A stretch of 64,000 bases of DNA from Bacteroidales bacterium (GCA_024685285.1 JAIKVZ010000038.1:28974-92973), one strand, 5' to 3'. Shown: positions 40,468 through 51,090, counted from the stretch's first letter. Notes: generated by a model not told the origin, from the sequence alone. Translations and numbers: made by a program.

Positions 40468-41256
40468 CTACCAGTCTTTGTCGATTTTTATGGGTTTGCC
40501 CGCACGCACTTGGCGGTTTTGTTCTTTCATGGTTTGGCGCTCGTTGTTCTTCACAGCTTCGAGCATACGCTCAGCATCTTGGCGGCGTTGTTGCTCGGCT
40601 TTCTGATTTTGGTTTGGCTCGGGTTTGGTTCGGGTTTGGTTCGGGTTTGGCTGTTCTTGCCTACCCTGTTGCTGTTGTTGATCCTGTTGGCTCTGGTCTT
40701 TTTGTTGGTCTTGGTTGCCTTGTTGCTGCTTGTTTTGCTGGTTTTGTTGATCGCTGTTGCCGCCACCGCCCTGCTGTTGTTGCTGTTGTTGAGCTTGTTG
40801 CAGCATCTTCATGGCATAGCTTAGGTTATATCTGGTGTCATCGTTATTTGGGTCGAGTTTCAGTGCCTCCTGGTAGTTGGTCACAGCTTGTTTGAAATTC
40901 TCCATACCGTTGGCTTTGTCTGCCAGTCCTTGTTGTAAATAACTGTTGCCAAGGTTATGCAGGGTTTGACTGCGTTGGGCAGGGGTGAGGTTTGCGCTCT
41001 CAAGGGCCGTGCCGTATTGGCGTGCTGCCTCTGTGTAGTTTTTATTACGGTATAGTGTATTGCCTAAGTTGTAGTGGCTTTTGTAATAGGTGGAGTCAAT
41101 CTCGAGGGCTTTGCGGTATTCTATTTCGGCGCGGTCATAGTGTTCTCGTTTGTACTGGCGATTGCCGTCACGCACTTTGCCATTGGGTTTCTGCGCCAGT
41201 GCAGGCGTGGCGATGAGTAAAAGCATCAATACTATATGTATTCTTGAGGTTTTCAT
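40468..41256 (-). CDS. batC: BatC-like TPR protein with low-complexity Q/N/P-rich tail
   Basis: TPR motifs followed by Q/N/P-rich segment; operon position. Confidence 0.82.
   Translation of the reverse strand: MKTSRIHIVLMLLLIATPALAQKPNGKVRDGNRQYKREHYDRAEIEYRKALEIDSTYYKSHYNLGNTLYRNKNYTEAARQYGTALESANLTPAQRSQTLHNLGNSYLQQGLADKANGMENFKQAVTNYQEALKLDPNNDDTRYNLSYAMKMLQQAQQQQQQQGGGGNSDQQNQQNKQQQGNQDQQKDQSQQDQQQQQGRQEQPNPNQTRTKPEPNQNQKAEQQRRQDAERMLEAVKNNERQTMKEQNRQVRAGKPIKIDKDW
40610..40653 (-). repeat. 11-mer x4 array inside batC coding sequence
   Basis: TGGTTTGGCTC GGGTTTGGTTC GGGTTTGGTTC GGGTTTGGCTG. Confidence 0.75.
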
Positions 41257-42326
41257 GTCGTTTGATTGTTGTTTTTTTGCAGTAAGCGTTGTAGGTTGAA
41301 TCGGCGGTTGCGACGCTCATATATCAGTATCTCAGCCACGAGGCATATAATTGCTGCCGACAAAGGATATTGGTACCGACTTTCGTATTCGCTGAAAGTG
41401 GCTTCGCCATACTGTTCTTTATCTAATTTCTCTATAACTTGCAGCACCTCGTTCATACTGTTGCTGGCGTTGCCGGCTCTCACGTAGGCACCATTTCCAG
41501 CCCGTGCAATTTCCGACAACATGGTCTCATTGAGTTTGGTCATCACTATTGAGCCGTCTTGAGCTCGCTTGTAACTATTGCGGCGGCCACGGGAGTCGTA
41601 CTCAGGTATGGGAGTGCCTTCGTTTAGACCCATGCCGATAGTGCATACTCGAACATCTTCAGATGCTGCCTTTTGGGCTGCGGCAACAGCGTCGTCCTCA
41701 TGATTTTCTCCATCAGATATTATTATAATTGCACGTCCTTTTGAACGCACCCACTCTCGGTCAGGGTCGTCATAGCCCAAGGTCTGCATAGCCGTGTTTA
41801 TCGCGTCGCCTATGGCAGTGCCCTGAGTAGAAATTTGGTCGCACGATATTTGGTCAAGGAACAGTTTTGCAGCACTATAGTCGTTGGTAAGCGGCATCTG
41901 CACAAAACTCGTACCGGCAAAAATAACCAGCGACACGCGGTCGCCTGCCAGTTCCGAAAGTAGGTTGCCTATAGCCCGTTTGCTACGCTCAAGTCGGTTC
42001 GGCTGTATATCTTCGGCCATCATGCTGTTTGATATGTCAAGGCAAATTGCGATGTCGCTTCCCTGCCGTTTGGCTTCTTGCAGGCGTGTGCCGGCCTGAG
42101 GGTTGGCCAAGGCTATGATGAGCAGGGCAAGAGCCATCAATATCAATACTATTTTGAATGTGGGCCTGTAGCGCGATGCATCAGGTACCAAGCGCCCCAG
42201 CATCTTGGTGTCGGCAAAGCGGCCCAATCGTTTGCGTTGGAGATGCCGCTCTATCACCCATGCCGCCGCCAGTAGTGGTATAAGTATCAGTAACCAAAGT
42301 AGTTGTGTATGCTCAAAGTGTATCAT
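41253..42326 (-). CDS. batB: BatB-like VWA-domain protein
   Basis: DIAICLDISNSMMAEDIQPNRLERSK; operon position. Confidence 0.9.
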   Translation of the reverse strand: MIHFEHTQLLWLLILIPLLAAAWVIERHLQRKRLGRFADTKMLGRLVPDASRYRPTFKIVLILMALALLIIALANPQAGTRLQEAKRQGSDIAICLDISNSMMAEDIQPNRLERSKRAIGNLLSELAGDRVSLVIFAGTSFVQMPLTNDYSAAKLFLDQISCDQISTQGTAIGDAINTAMQTLGYDDPDREWVRSKGRAIIIISDGENHEDDAVAAAQKAASEDVRVCTIGMGLNEGTPIPEYDSRGRRNSYKRAQDGSIVMTKLNETMLSEIARAGNGAYVRAGNASNSMNEVLQVIEKLDKEQYGEATFSEYESRYQYPLSAAIICLVAEILIYERRNRRFNLQRLLQKNNNQTT

Positions 42327-42336
42327 TGCAGTCGGA

Positions 42337-43335
42337 TTAAGGTGTTGTGCGATAAAGTGTCAGACGCAGGGCGACCTCCAATAGCAGGGTAGCCAAAGCC
42401 ATGATAAGGAAAGGCATATATTCGTCGCGAGATTGCGAGTATTGAGTTACATCGATTTTGCTTTTCTCCATCTCGTCTATCTGGTTGAAGATATGTTCCA
42501 ATGCTGTTTTGTTGGTAGCTCTGAAATATTCGCCGCCGTCGGTGCCTGCTGCCATTGAGCGCATTAGCGGTTCATCTATTTCTACATCTATGTTCTGGTA
42601 GCGAGTGTGGCCAAAAGCGTCCTTGAAAGGGTAGGGGGCTTTGCCGAGCGAGCCAACACCAATGGTGTAAAGCCTAATGCCATAGAGGTTGGCTATCTCG
42701 GCTGCACTTTGAGGGTCTACGGAGCCTTGGTTGTTGACACCGTCGGTTAGAAGAATGATGACTTTGCTTTTGGCTTGGCTGTCTTTGATGCGGTTTATGG
42801 CTGTGGCAAGACCGTCACCAAGCGCGGTACCGTCTTTGAGCGAGCCGAGTTTCAGTTTAGCCAGTTGCCCAAGAAGTATATGGTGGTCGATGGTTAGCGG
42901 CACCTGGGTGTATGCTTCGCCAGCAAAGACAACTAATCCCATTCGATCGCTGTGACGTCCCTCAATGAAACCTGCGGCCACTTTCTTAGCTGCTTCAAGG
43001 CGATTGGGTTTGAAGTCTTCTGCCAACATACTGCCAGAAACATCCATAGCCATCACTATGTCTATACCTTCGACTTTTGTCTCGCGGCGGCTGAGCATAC
43101 TTTGCGGTCTGGCCAACGCTATGATGGCAGCTGTTATGGCTATGAGACGTAGTGCATACAGGGCAGGGTAGAGCCTTTGCCGCAGTGTGGGTCTGAGACC
43201 GTTGAGAATGCTTGTGTCTGAATATTGTAGGGCGGCGTGTTGCTTACGGTATTTAAATATGTACCACACTATTAGTGCAGGCACTATAAGCAGCAAGAGC
43301 AGGAGCCATGGATGGGCAAAGGTTAGGCTACTCAT
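42337..43335 (-). CDS. batA: BatA-like VWA-domain protein
   Basis: DIVMAMDVSGSMLAEDFKPNRLEAAK; operon position. Confidence 0.9.
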   Translation of the reverse strand: MSSLTFAHPWLLLLLLIVPALIVWYIFKYRKQHAALQYSDTSILNGLRPTLRQRLYPALYALRLIAITAAIIALARPQSMLSRRETKVEGIDIVMAMDVSGSMLAEDFKPNRLEAAKKVAAGFIEGRHSDRMGLVVFAGEAYTQVPLTIDHHILLGQLAKLKLGSLKDGTALGDGLATAINRIKDSQAKSKVIILLTDGVNNQGSVDPQSAAEIANLYGIRLYTIGVGSLGKAPYPFKDAFGHTRYQNIDVEIDEPLMRSMAAGTDGGEYFRATNKTALEHIFNQIDEMEKSKIDVTQYSQSRDEYMPFLIMALATLLLEVALRLTLYRTTP

Positions 43336-44206
43336 GGTTTTCGGCCTCCTTTGCCTCGGGTTGCTGTGCCGTTATAATGGCGGCGGTATGCTCTATTATT
43401 GCGCGTGCTTCATTCATAGACAGGTTGTGCTCATCTGGCAACGGCTCCGATTTGGCGAACTTGACCATATCAGCCCGTTGCAGCATATCGGCGAGTTGTT
43501 GTACATCATCTGGAGTTGAGTATGGCGAGGTCTGGTATGACGACACGGTCTGGTCGGTAGTCATGTCGGTTGAAGGAATGTTGCAGGCTTCTTCAAGATA
43601 GTTTCGCACTATATCTGTGAGGAGTGTATAATACTCTTTGCAACGGCCTGATTGCCAAAGATTACGTGTGCGTAGAGCTTCGAGTTCGGCTAATGCTCTC
43701 ACGTGGGCTGGCACTTGGGGCGGTTCTGGACGTGAGAGGAAACTCTTTTTAGGGAATTTTCTCCGAACCCAAACCGAACCTAACCCGACCCCAACCAGTG
43801 CTAAAGCCAGTAAAAACCAGCGTGCTATCTCCCAGAAAGTGTAGGGCTCGCGTTGCAGTGGCGCTATGTCGCGTATTTGCGCGCTGGCGGTGTCAACGTC
43901 TGGCACATCGGAGACACTGAGTATGAGCGAGTCGTCATTGCCTAAACGCAAGCTGTGCCGCCCGGGTTCGAAGCAGGTTATGACTGTGGTTTGTGTCTGG
44001 CTCTCGTTGTCGAATTCTTGGCTTACGGCAACTATGCTGTTTTGTGTCAGTGCCTCGGCAGAGGGGTACTGCTCAGCCCTGATTATTGTGAGCCGCGCCT
44101 GCTGGCCTATCATTATACTGTCGGGTTCAAGCCTATAGGTGGCTTGTGCCTGGCAGATGGCGACGGCCGAGAGCAGCAATATTGCTATGGTTGTTATTTT
44201 GTGCAT
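43328..44206 (-). CDS. Membrane protein of bat operon (unnamed)
   Basis: Signal peptide, single TM followed by basic cytoplasmic segment, between DUF58 and batA genes. Confidence 0.7.
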   Translation of the reverse strand: MHKITTIAILLLSAVAICQAQATYRLEPDSIMIGQQARLTIIRAEQYPSAEALTQNSIVAVSQEFDNESQTQTTVITCFEPGRHSLRLGNDDSLILSVSDVPDVDTASAQIRDIAPLQREPYTFWEIARWFLLALALVGVGLGSVWVRRKFPKKSFLSRPEPPQVPAHVRALAELEALRTRNLWQSGRCKEYYTLLTDIVRNYLEEACNIPSTDMTTDQTVSSYQTSPYSTPDDVQQLADMLQRADMVKFAKSEPLPDEHNLSMNEARAIIEHTAAIITAQQPEAKEAENHE

Positions 44207-44214
44207 GGTTTAGG

Positions 44215-45114
44215 TTAGCGTCTCATTTCGAATAGTTTACGTAGAGGTTTGACGAAGTCTTCACCAGTATTGAGGTCGCAAAGGTCTATGCCGTATTTTT
44301 TGAGAACTTGAGCAGTGGCGGCTTGCCGAGCTGAGTGGCGTGCGGCGATGGCGTGACGTGTAGCGGCTGAGGCAGTGTCGACCCACATGGTGCGCATGGT
44401 TTCGGGGTCGTAGAATTTTGTAAGGCCGATGTTTGGCATTTCGGCTTCGCGGCGGTCGGCTATGCGCAGGGCTGCGAGGTCGTGTTTTCCGGAGGCTATC
44501 TTGAGTGCATCTTCGTAGCCACTATCGTTGAAATCGGATAGGATGAACGCCGAACTGCGTTTTTTTATGACATTGGTGAAGTAGCGGAGAGCCAGGCCAA
44601 GGTCGGTCCCGTTGCTTTGTGGCTTGAAAGTTATTAGTTCGCGGATTATACGCAGGATGTGGCTGCTACCTTTTTTGGGCGGTATGAACTGCTCAATGCG
44701 GTCACTGAATAGGATGACTCCGACTTTGTCGTTATTCTGAATGGCGCTGAACGCCAGTGTGGCAGCCACTTCGGCTATGAGCTCGTCTTTGAGTTGCTGG
44801 TTTGTGCCGAACTGGTTGCTGCCGCTTACGTCAACGAGCAACATCACGGTCAGTTCGCGTTCCTCTTCGAATATCTTGACATAGGGGTGGTTGAGGCGTG
44901 CTGTGACATTCCAGTCTATATTGCGCACGTCGTCGCCATATTGGTACTCGCGCACTTCGCTAAAAGCCATACCACGGCCTTTGAATGCGCTGTGGTAGGC
45001 TCCGGAGAAGAGTTGGTTCGAAAGCCCTCTGGCCCGTATCTCGATTTTGCGTACCTTTTTTATTATGTCTTCGTTCATGCTTTGGTTAAGGACTGGGTTG
45101 GTTGCGTCTGTCAA
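44215..45114 (-). CDS. DUF58 domain protein
   Basis: GRGMAFSEVREYQYGDDVRNIDWNVTARLNHPYVKIFEEERELTVMLLVDVSGS. Confidence 0.92.
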   Translation of the reverse strand: MTDATNPVLNQSMNEDIIKKVRKIEIRARGLSNQLFSGAYHSAFKGRGMAFSEVREYQYGDDVRNIDWNVTARLNHPYVKIFEEERELTVMLLVDVSGSNQFGTNQQLKDELIAEVAATLAFSAIQNNDKVGVILFSDRIEQFIPPKKGSSHILRIIRELITFKPQSNGTDLGLALRYFTNVIKKRSSAFILSDFNDSGYEDALKIASGKHDLAALRIADRREAEMPNIGLTKFYDPETMRTMWVDTASAATRHAIAARHSARQAATAQVLKKYGIDLCDLNTGEDFVKPLRKLFEMRR

Positions 45115-45120
45115 TGCGGT

Positions 45121-46113
45121 TTAGGGTACGTCGACACGGTTGAGCACTTCGTTCACAATCTCTTCGCTGCTTACGTTTTCCGCCTCGGCTTCGTAGGTGA
45201 GGCCAATGCGGTGGCGCAGCACGTCCATGGCTATGGCACGCACGTCCTCGGGTATGACATAGCCGCGACGTTTCATGAATGCGTATGATTTGGCGGCTGC
45301 GGCAAGGCTAATGCTTCCACGTGGCGAAGCTCCGTAACTCATTAGGTCTTTGAGTTTGCCGAGGCCGTACTGTTCAGGATAGCGGGTGGCAAAGACAATA
45401 TCGGTGATGTAGTTCTCGATTTTTTCGTCCATATAGACTTCTTTGACGATGTTGCGCGCCTTGATGATGTCTTGCGGCTTGAGCATGGGCTGCTGCTTAG
45501 GTTGCTCGCCTGTGAGGCTCTGGTGCAGAATCTGGCGTTCTTCGTCGCGTTTGGGGTAACTAATCACCACTTTCATCATAAAGCGGTCTACCTGTGCTTC
45601 CGGTAGGGGATAGGTGCCTTCCTGCTCTATGGGGTTCTGAGTGGCCATAACAAGGAACGGCTCTTCGAGGGGGAACGTTTCCTCTCCGATAGTTACCTGG
45701 CGCTCCTGCATGGCTTCGAGCAGGGCGCTCTGAACCTTTGCCGGGGCACGGTTAATTTCGTCGGCAAGCACAAAATTGGAGAAAATGGGTCCTTTCTTAA
45801 CCTGGAAAGACTCGTTTTTCTGACTGTAGATGAGGGTACCGATGAGGTCGGCAGGTAGCAGGTCCGGGGTAAATTGTATACGGCTAAACTTGGCATCGAT
45901 GGCTTTGGCCAGAGTGGTGATGGTAAGTGTTTTGGCAAGGCCGGGCACACCTTCCAGAAGTATGTGGCCGTTGCTCAGCAGGCCAATGATAAGGCTGTCT
46001 ATCATGTGTTTCTGACCCACTACGGTTTTACGCATTTCCATAGTCAGAGCGTCCACAAAAGCGCTTTCGCGTCCTATGCGCTCGTTAAGTTCTTGAATGT
46101 TGACAGGTTCCAT
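45121..46113 (-). CDS. MoxR-type AAA ATPase
   Basis: GHILLEGVPGLAKTLTITTLA; ADEINRAPAKVQSALLEAMQE; ATQNPIEQEGTYPLPEAQVDRF. Confidence 0.95.
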   Translation of the reverse strand: MEPVNIQELNERIGRESAFVDALTMEMRKTVVGQKHMIDSLIIGLLSNGHILLEGVPGLAKTLTITTLAKAIDAKFSRIQFTPDLLPADLIGTLIYSQKNESFQVKKGPIFSNFVLADEINRAPAKVQSALLEAMQERQVTIGEETFPLEEPFLVMATQNPIEQEGTYPLPEAQVDRFMMKVVISYPKRDEERQILHQSLTGEQPKQQPMLKPQDIIKARNIVKEVYMDEKIENYITDIVFATRYPEQYGLGKLKDLMSYGASPRGSISLAAAAKSYAFMKRRGYVIPEDVRAIAMDVLRHRIGLTYEAEAENVSSEEIVNEVLNRVDVP

Positions 46114-46246
46114 TGTAATAAATCATAAAAATATGTTTATGTAACGCGGCATTTTGCATTTTATTGTAAAGCAAATCAAAAAAAATCTTAAACATGCCAA
46201 AAATGCGTTTGGCGTAACTTTTTTTTCATATATCAAAAAAAAAATG

Positions 46247-46254
46247 TATATTTG
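46247..46254 (+). promoter_or_regulatory. -7 element TATATTTG upstream of large T9SS protein
   Basis: TAnnTTTG consensus. Confidence 0.4.
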
Positions 46255-46307
46255 CCAATTCGAATAGTAATATGCAAATTGAATATCTAATTAATTATTA
46301 ATATCTT

Positions 46308-49300
46308 ATGAAAAGAAACAAAGTACTTCTGGGACTGTTTGTAGGCATTATGACCATTGCCTCGGGCACTGTTTCTGGCCAAGAAATGGCAAATTACCGT
46401 TCCGGCCTTGCCGAAGTGGGCCCTGTCAACATTGGAGCCCGTGTGCGCACGGTTTTGGTTGACCAGGCCGACACGACGCATCGCACCGTGTTTGCCGGTG
46501 CCGCACCCGGCGGCCTTTATATGCGCTCGGCCGACATGAACCGCATTGCACAGCTCTACACTGCTCTCGGTGTAGTCGACGTGCCTGCCGACACAAACAT
46601 TTGGCATTTCATACCCATGTATGAGTCCGACGGCACTCAACTCACTCTCCCCATCAGCAGTATGGTGCAGATTTCAGACTCCGTGATAGTTATTGCCACC
46701 GGCGAGAGCTACTATCCCATGGGTACCCGTCACACTGCCTTTACCTCAAAAGGCCGCGGTATGTATCGTTTCAACACCCACACCCTCAAGTTTACGCCAA
46801 TCGCCAATACCGCACCTACGTCGCTTACCCACAATTTTGCTTCCGTCAACAACATCGATTTCATGTATCGCGGCAACACCCTCTATCTCTTCGCCGCTAC
46901 CCCCAAAGGCTTGTTCAAGTGGAAGATTAATTCTGAGGCCGACTGGAGCAATTACAGCACTATCTCAACCGCCAGCGTCGACCAGATTATGATTATCCGT
47001 AGCCGCAACATTGCTTTCTTTACCAGCGGCAGTACCTTATATAAGATAGGCAATGTCGAGAGCGCTGTCGGCGTCGAGGCCGTACAGGACATCTCTTCAA
47101 CCAACACCGCTTTTGGCGGAACTAACTCGCGCATCATACTCGCCTATGCCCCCAGCGACAATAACTATATCTACGCTATGGTGCTTAACGCTTCCGGCTA
47201 CTTCGAGAATATTTACCTCACCACCAACCAGCAAGACTGGTCGCCCCTGGCAACCAGTTCCACTACACCATTCTCCTTCACTACCGGAGCCACCTGCGGT
47301 GCAATCTGCGTAGACCCCTCCAACCCCAAGAAAATATATGTCGGCGGCACGTCGATGTGGGTGGGCGAGCGCTACACCGACGAGGGCTACTACACCTGGT
47401 CGCGCACCTCATACAGCGAATATGAACTCAACTCCGGCAGTTTCATGGGTACCGTTTTCGGTGCCTCATATTATGTGCATTCGGGTATCAACCAAATTGT
47501 TTGGGGCTATGAGCGCAATCCACGCAACGGCAATGCACGCACCGTGTACTATGTGGCCACCGACGGCGGTATGTTCTATTCCAATGTCAACTGCCGCTCG
47601 TTCAGCAATGTCAGCCGTGGTATGAACGGTGTGCGTGTGAACGGTTTGGCTGTTTCGCCCGATGGCTCCCTCACTATCGGCGCAAGCCAATATGCTGTAC
47701 CGTTTATTGAGTCGCGTATGGGCCACGACGGTGGCGACACCATCGTGACGTGGTACGACAACGGCGACCTCGGCAACATGAACCATATAGCCAAAGTTAT
47801 CTGGAACGGCAACGGTGGACAAGTGGCCGCCTCGATGTTCCAGCAGATAAAGCCCATCGCGCGCCGTACCATCTTCGTGTCGTCCGACAATGGTCAGTAC
47901 GCACGCGCCTATGACGACTACGACGATTACAACAACACCCAGACTTGGTCGGTCGGCACCGCTTTCATGACTGCCGACTTCCGTGGCGGTTCAGAGCTCG
48001 GTGTGATGGCTTTGTGGGAGACTCTGAACGACACCTCTTTCAACGATTCTATCGTTGTTGTGTTCGATACCATGGGTATTATTTACCGTGGCGACAGTGT
48101 TTTCGACCTGTCCAAAAACAACGGTAACGATTATTTGATGAGCGAATTCCTCATCAAGGCCGGCGACCGTATGCGCTTTACCAGCCCCGGCCATGCTGAC
48201 TACCCCTTCTGGTACACCTTCCCCGACAGTATCTCGACCAGCAGACTCCTCGCCGACAGTGTGTCGCACCTCGACCTTAAGTACCGTGGCGCTGTCAAGG
48301 CTAAGAACCCCATCCAGTCGCGTCTGTTTGCCGTGGGCAGCTCGAGCAACGGTACCGGTAGCAAAGAGAACACCAACACCTCTATTCTTATGACTTGGAT
48401 GCCGTCCGACTTCCGCAAGGTGTGGTCTGAGGGCGAGACCTCCGAAGACCGTATGATTTGGGCCACCCTCTACACCGTGCAGAACAGAACTAACCAGTAT
48501 GTCCGTGCACTGGCAGTCTCCAACGACGGTAAGGATCTCTACGCCGCTGTCAACAACGACATGAACGGCACCTCTTATATCATCCATGTGGCCAACTTGG
48601 ACTCGGTGAACTACACCCAGCCTATCAACAGCATCCAGCCCGAGCTTGAAAATCCCCGTGTGGGCCGTATGAGTGTGCTCGAAATTGATACCTTGGTGGC
48701 CGACCCCATCACTGGCAGCAAGACTTTCTCACGTCCGGTTTCGAGCCTGTCTGTCAATCCCAACGACGGCACCGACGAACTGCTCATCACCTTCGAGCAT
48801 TTCAACGACAGCTACGCCAACATAGCATATGTGGCCAATGCCTCCGATTCTGCTACTCGCACCATCGCCACCAAACCGCTGGCCAATGCCGGTTTGCCCG
48901 TCTACTCTGCTATGATTGAGTGCACCACCGGCGATGTCTATGTGGGTACCGAGGACGGTGTGTTCAAGGCCTCCAGCGCCTCGTTCCGCAGCGCCACCCC
49001 GACCTGGAACACCTATGGCCAGTTCAAGGGCGTGCCCGTGACTGCCATTGTGCAGCAGACCCGCGACCTGCCTGTTATTCACCACGTGGGTCACACCGGT
49101 GTCAACGCCGACTCTATGCTCTTTGCAAAGACCAAATGGCCCTATGCCATTTATTTCGGCACCTATGGCCGCGGCGTCTTCCTCGATATGAGCATGGTTA
49201 CCGACACCACCAACGAGATTTCCGATCCCGAGGACTATCGCGACAGCACCAACGCAATACCTTGCGTCAACAATATCGGTAACAACCGTATCTCCATCTT

Positions 49301-49535
49301 CCCCAACCCCGCTGTTGACAACGCCACCGTCGAAATCGACCTCAGCGCTGCCGGCACCGCCGCCATAGCAGTCTACGACCTCGCCGGCCGCCGCGTCCTC
49401 GCCGACAACCTCGGCCGCATGGGCGAAGGCCTCCACACCTACCGCCTCGACTGCTCCAAGCTGGCCCCGGGCATGTATCTTGTCAACCTCAAGGTGGGCA
49501 ACAATACCTCGGCTGCTAAGATGGTTGTTAAATAA
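46308..49535 (+). CDS. Large secreted protein with T9SS type A C-terminal sorting domain
   Basis: Signal peptide; C-term ISIFPNPAVDNATVEIDLSAAGTAAIAVYDLAGRRVLADNLGRMGEGLHTYRLDCSKLAPGMYLVNLKVGNNTSAAKMVVK. Confidence 0.88.
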   Translation: MKRNKVLLGLFVGIMTIASGTVSGQEMANYRSGLAEVGPVNIGARVRTVLVDQADTTHRTVFAGAAPGGLYMRSADMNRIAQLYTALGVVDVPADTNIWHFIPMYESDGTQLTLPISSMVQISDSVIVIATGESYYPMGTRHTAFTSKGRGMYRFNTHTLKFTPIANTAPTSLTHNFASVNNIDFMYRGNTLYLFAATPKGLFKWKINSEADWSNYSTISTASVDQIMIIRSRNIAFFTSGSTLYKIGNVESAVGVEAVQDISSTNTAFGGTNSRIILAYAPSDNNYIYAMVLNASGYFENIYLTTNQQDWSPLATSSTTPFSFTTGATCGAICVDPSNPKKIYVGGTSMWVGERYTDEGYYTWSRTSYSEYELNSGSFMGTVFGASYYVHSGINQIVWGYERNPRNGNARTVYYVATDGGMFYSNVNCRSFSNVSRGMNGVRVNGLAVSPDGSLTIGASQYAVPFIESRMGHDGGDTIVTWYDNGDLGNMNHIAKVIWNGNGGQVAASMFQQIKPIARRTIFVSSDNGQYARAYDDYDDYNNTQTWSVGTAFMTADFRGGSELGVMALWETLNDTSFNDSIVVVFDTMGIIYRGDSVFDLSKNNGNDYLMSEFLIKAGDRMRFTSPGHADYPFWYTFPDSISTSRLLADSVSHLDLKYRGAVKAKNPIQSRLFAVGSSSNGTGSKENTNTSILMTWMPSDFRKVWSEGETSEDRMIWATLYTVQNRTNQYVRALAVSNDGKDLYAAVNNDMNGTSYIIHVANLDSVNYTQPINSIQPELENPRVGRMSVLEIDTLVADPITGSKTFSRPVSSLSVNPNDGTDELLITFEHFNDSYANIAYVANASDSATRTIATKPLANAGLPVYSAMIECTTGDVYVGTEDGVFKASSASFRSATPTWNTYGQFKGVPVTAIVQQTRDLPVIHHVGHTGVNADSMLFAKTKWPYAIYFGTYGRGVFLDMSMVTDTTNEISDPEDYRDSTNAIPCVNNIGNNRISIFPNPAVDNATVEIDLSAAGTAAIAVYDLAGRRVLADNLGRMGEGLHTYRLDCSKLAPGMYLVNLKVGNNTSAAKMVVK

Positions 49536-49621
49536 CATCGGTTCTATAGCTTAAGAGGTACTTGCCCGCCGAGGGAGAGTACCTCTTTTTTATATTGACA
49601 TCAAATAACAGACTCGTCTAA

Positions 49622-50899
49622 ATGAATACAAACCTGGTTCAAGAACTCAAGTGGCGCGGCATGATTCACGACATGATGCCCGGCACCGAAGAACAACTCT
49701 CGCGCGAAGTGACCACCGCCTACGTGGGCATAGACCCCACCGCCGACTCGCTCCACATCGGCCATTTGGTTTCGGTCATGCTGCTCAAGCACCTGCAAAT
49801 GGCCGGCCATAAGCCGCTGGCTGTGGTGGGCGGCGCCACCGGCATGATCGGCGACCCCTCGTTCAAGGCCGCCGAGCGCAAACTGCTCACCACCGACGAG
49901 GTACAACACAACGTGGCCTGCATACGCCGTCAGCTCGAAAAGTTCCTCGATTTCGACAGCCCCGTCAACGGCGCCGAGATACTCAACAACTACGACTGGA
50001 TGAAGGACTACCTCTTCCTCGACTTCATACGCGACGTGGGCAAGCACATCACCGTCAACTACATGATGACCAAGGACAGCGTCAAGAAACGCCTCGAGAC
50101 GGGTCTCTCTTTCACCGAGTTCAGCTACCAGCTGCTGCAAGCCTACGACTACCTGACCCTCTACCGCACCAAGGGCTGCCGCCTGCAGATGGGCGGCTCC
50201 GACCAGTGGGGCAACATCACCACCGGCACCGAGCTCATACGCCGCATGGAAGGCGGCGAGGCTTTCGCGCTTACCTGCCCCCTCATCACCAAGGCCGACG
50301 GCACCAAGTTCGGCAAGACCGAGGGCGGCAACGTGTGGCTCGACCCAGAGAAGACTTCGCCCTACAAATTCTACCAGTTCTGGCTCAACTGTTCCGATAT
50401 TGACACCGCACGCTATATCCGCATATTCACCTTGCTCAGCAAAGAGGAGATAGAGGCCCTGCAAGTCGAGCACGACGCCGCTCCCGAGCGCCGTGTGCTG
50501 CAAAAGGCGCTGGCCAAGGACATCACCGTGCGTGTGCATAGCCTCAAGGACTACGAGGCCGCCGTGGCCGCCTCCGAGCTCCTCTTCGGCAAAGGCACCG
50601 CCGAGCAGCTCAACAGTCTCGACCGCGCCACCCTGCTGTCGGTCTTCGAGGGAGTGCCCCAGTTCACCGTGGCCCGCTCCGCCATCGAGGGCGGCAAGCC
50701 GCTCGTCGACCTTGCAGCCGAGACCGGTATGTTCGCCTCGAAGGGCGAGATACGCCGCGAACTCAAGCAGAACTCCATTTCCGTCAACAAGCAGAAGGTG
50801 GGCGAGGACTGCACACTCGGCCCGGCCGATATCCTCTTCTGCGGCAGCATACTCATCCAGAAGGGCAAAAAGAACTACTACCTGCTCAATGTTGAGTAG
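49622..50899 (+). CDS. tyrS: Tyrosyl-tRNA synthetase
   Basis: [42 protein letters not shown]. Confidence 0.96.
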   Translation: MNTNLVQELKWRGMIHDMMPGTEEQLSREVTTAYVGIDPTADSLHIGHLVSVMLLKHLQMAGHKPLAVVGGATGMIGDPSFKAAERKLLTTDEVQHNVACIRRQLEKFLDFDSPVNGAEILNNYDWMKDYLFLDFIRDVGKHITVNYMMTKDSVKKRLETGLSFTEFSYQLLQAYDYLTLYRTKGCRLQMGGSDQWGNITTGTELIRRMEGGEAFALTCPLITKADGTKFGKTEGGNVWLDPEKTSPYKFYQFWLNCSDIDTARYIRIFTLLSKEEIEALQVEHDAAPERRVLQKALAKDITVRVHSLKDYEAAVAASELLFGKGTAEQLNSLDRATLLSVFEGVPQFTVARSAIEGGKPLVDLAAETGMFASKGEIRRELKQNSISVNKQKVGEDCTLGPADILFCGSILIQKGKKNYYLLNVE

Positions 50900-50926
50900 A
50901 GAGGCAGAAGCAATGAAAAAACCTTG

Positions 50927-50957
50927 TTTAGGGGCGGCGCGAAGCGCCGCCCCTAAA
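50927..50957. terminator. Perfect GC-rich hairpin downstream of tyrS
   Basis: TTTAGGGGCGGCGC-GAA-GCGCCGCCCCTAAA. Confidence 0.6.
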
Positions 50958-51034
50958 TGTTTTATAACCTATTGAAATACAGGCTAAAGATACCAAATCG
51001 TCGCCTATTGTATCTATAAACTACATCCCCCGCC

Positions 51035-51078
51035 GAACCCTACCCGACCTCAACCCGACCTTAACCCGAACCTAACCT
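51035..51078 (+). repeat. 11-mer x4 intergenic array, locus E
   Basis: GAACCCTACCC GACCTCAACCC GACCTTAACCC GAACCTAACCT, then ATCTA. Confidence 0.9.
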
Positions 51079-51090
51079 ATCTATATTATT

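Noticed and set aside
40468-40890. batC Q/N-rich tail as a sequencing artefact
   Set aside because: Reading frame is intact through the tract and TPR/Q-rich tails occur in BatC-like proteins; the 11-bp period is the notable part.
49601-50539. 312-aa minus-strand ORF opposite tyrS (and similar at 48729-49538, 15229-15867, 60096-60815, 26126-26851)
   Set aside because: Mirror ORFs of strong coding genes with low-complexity V/G/H/A-rich translations.
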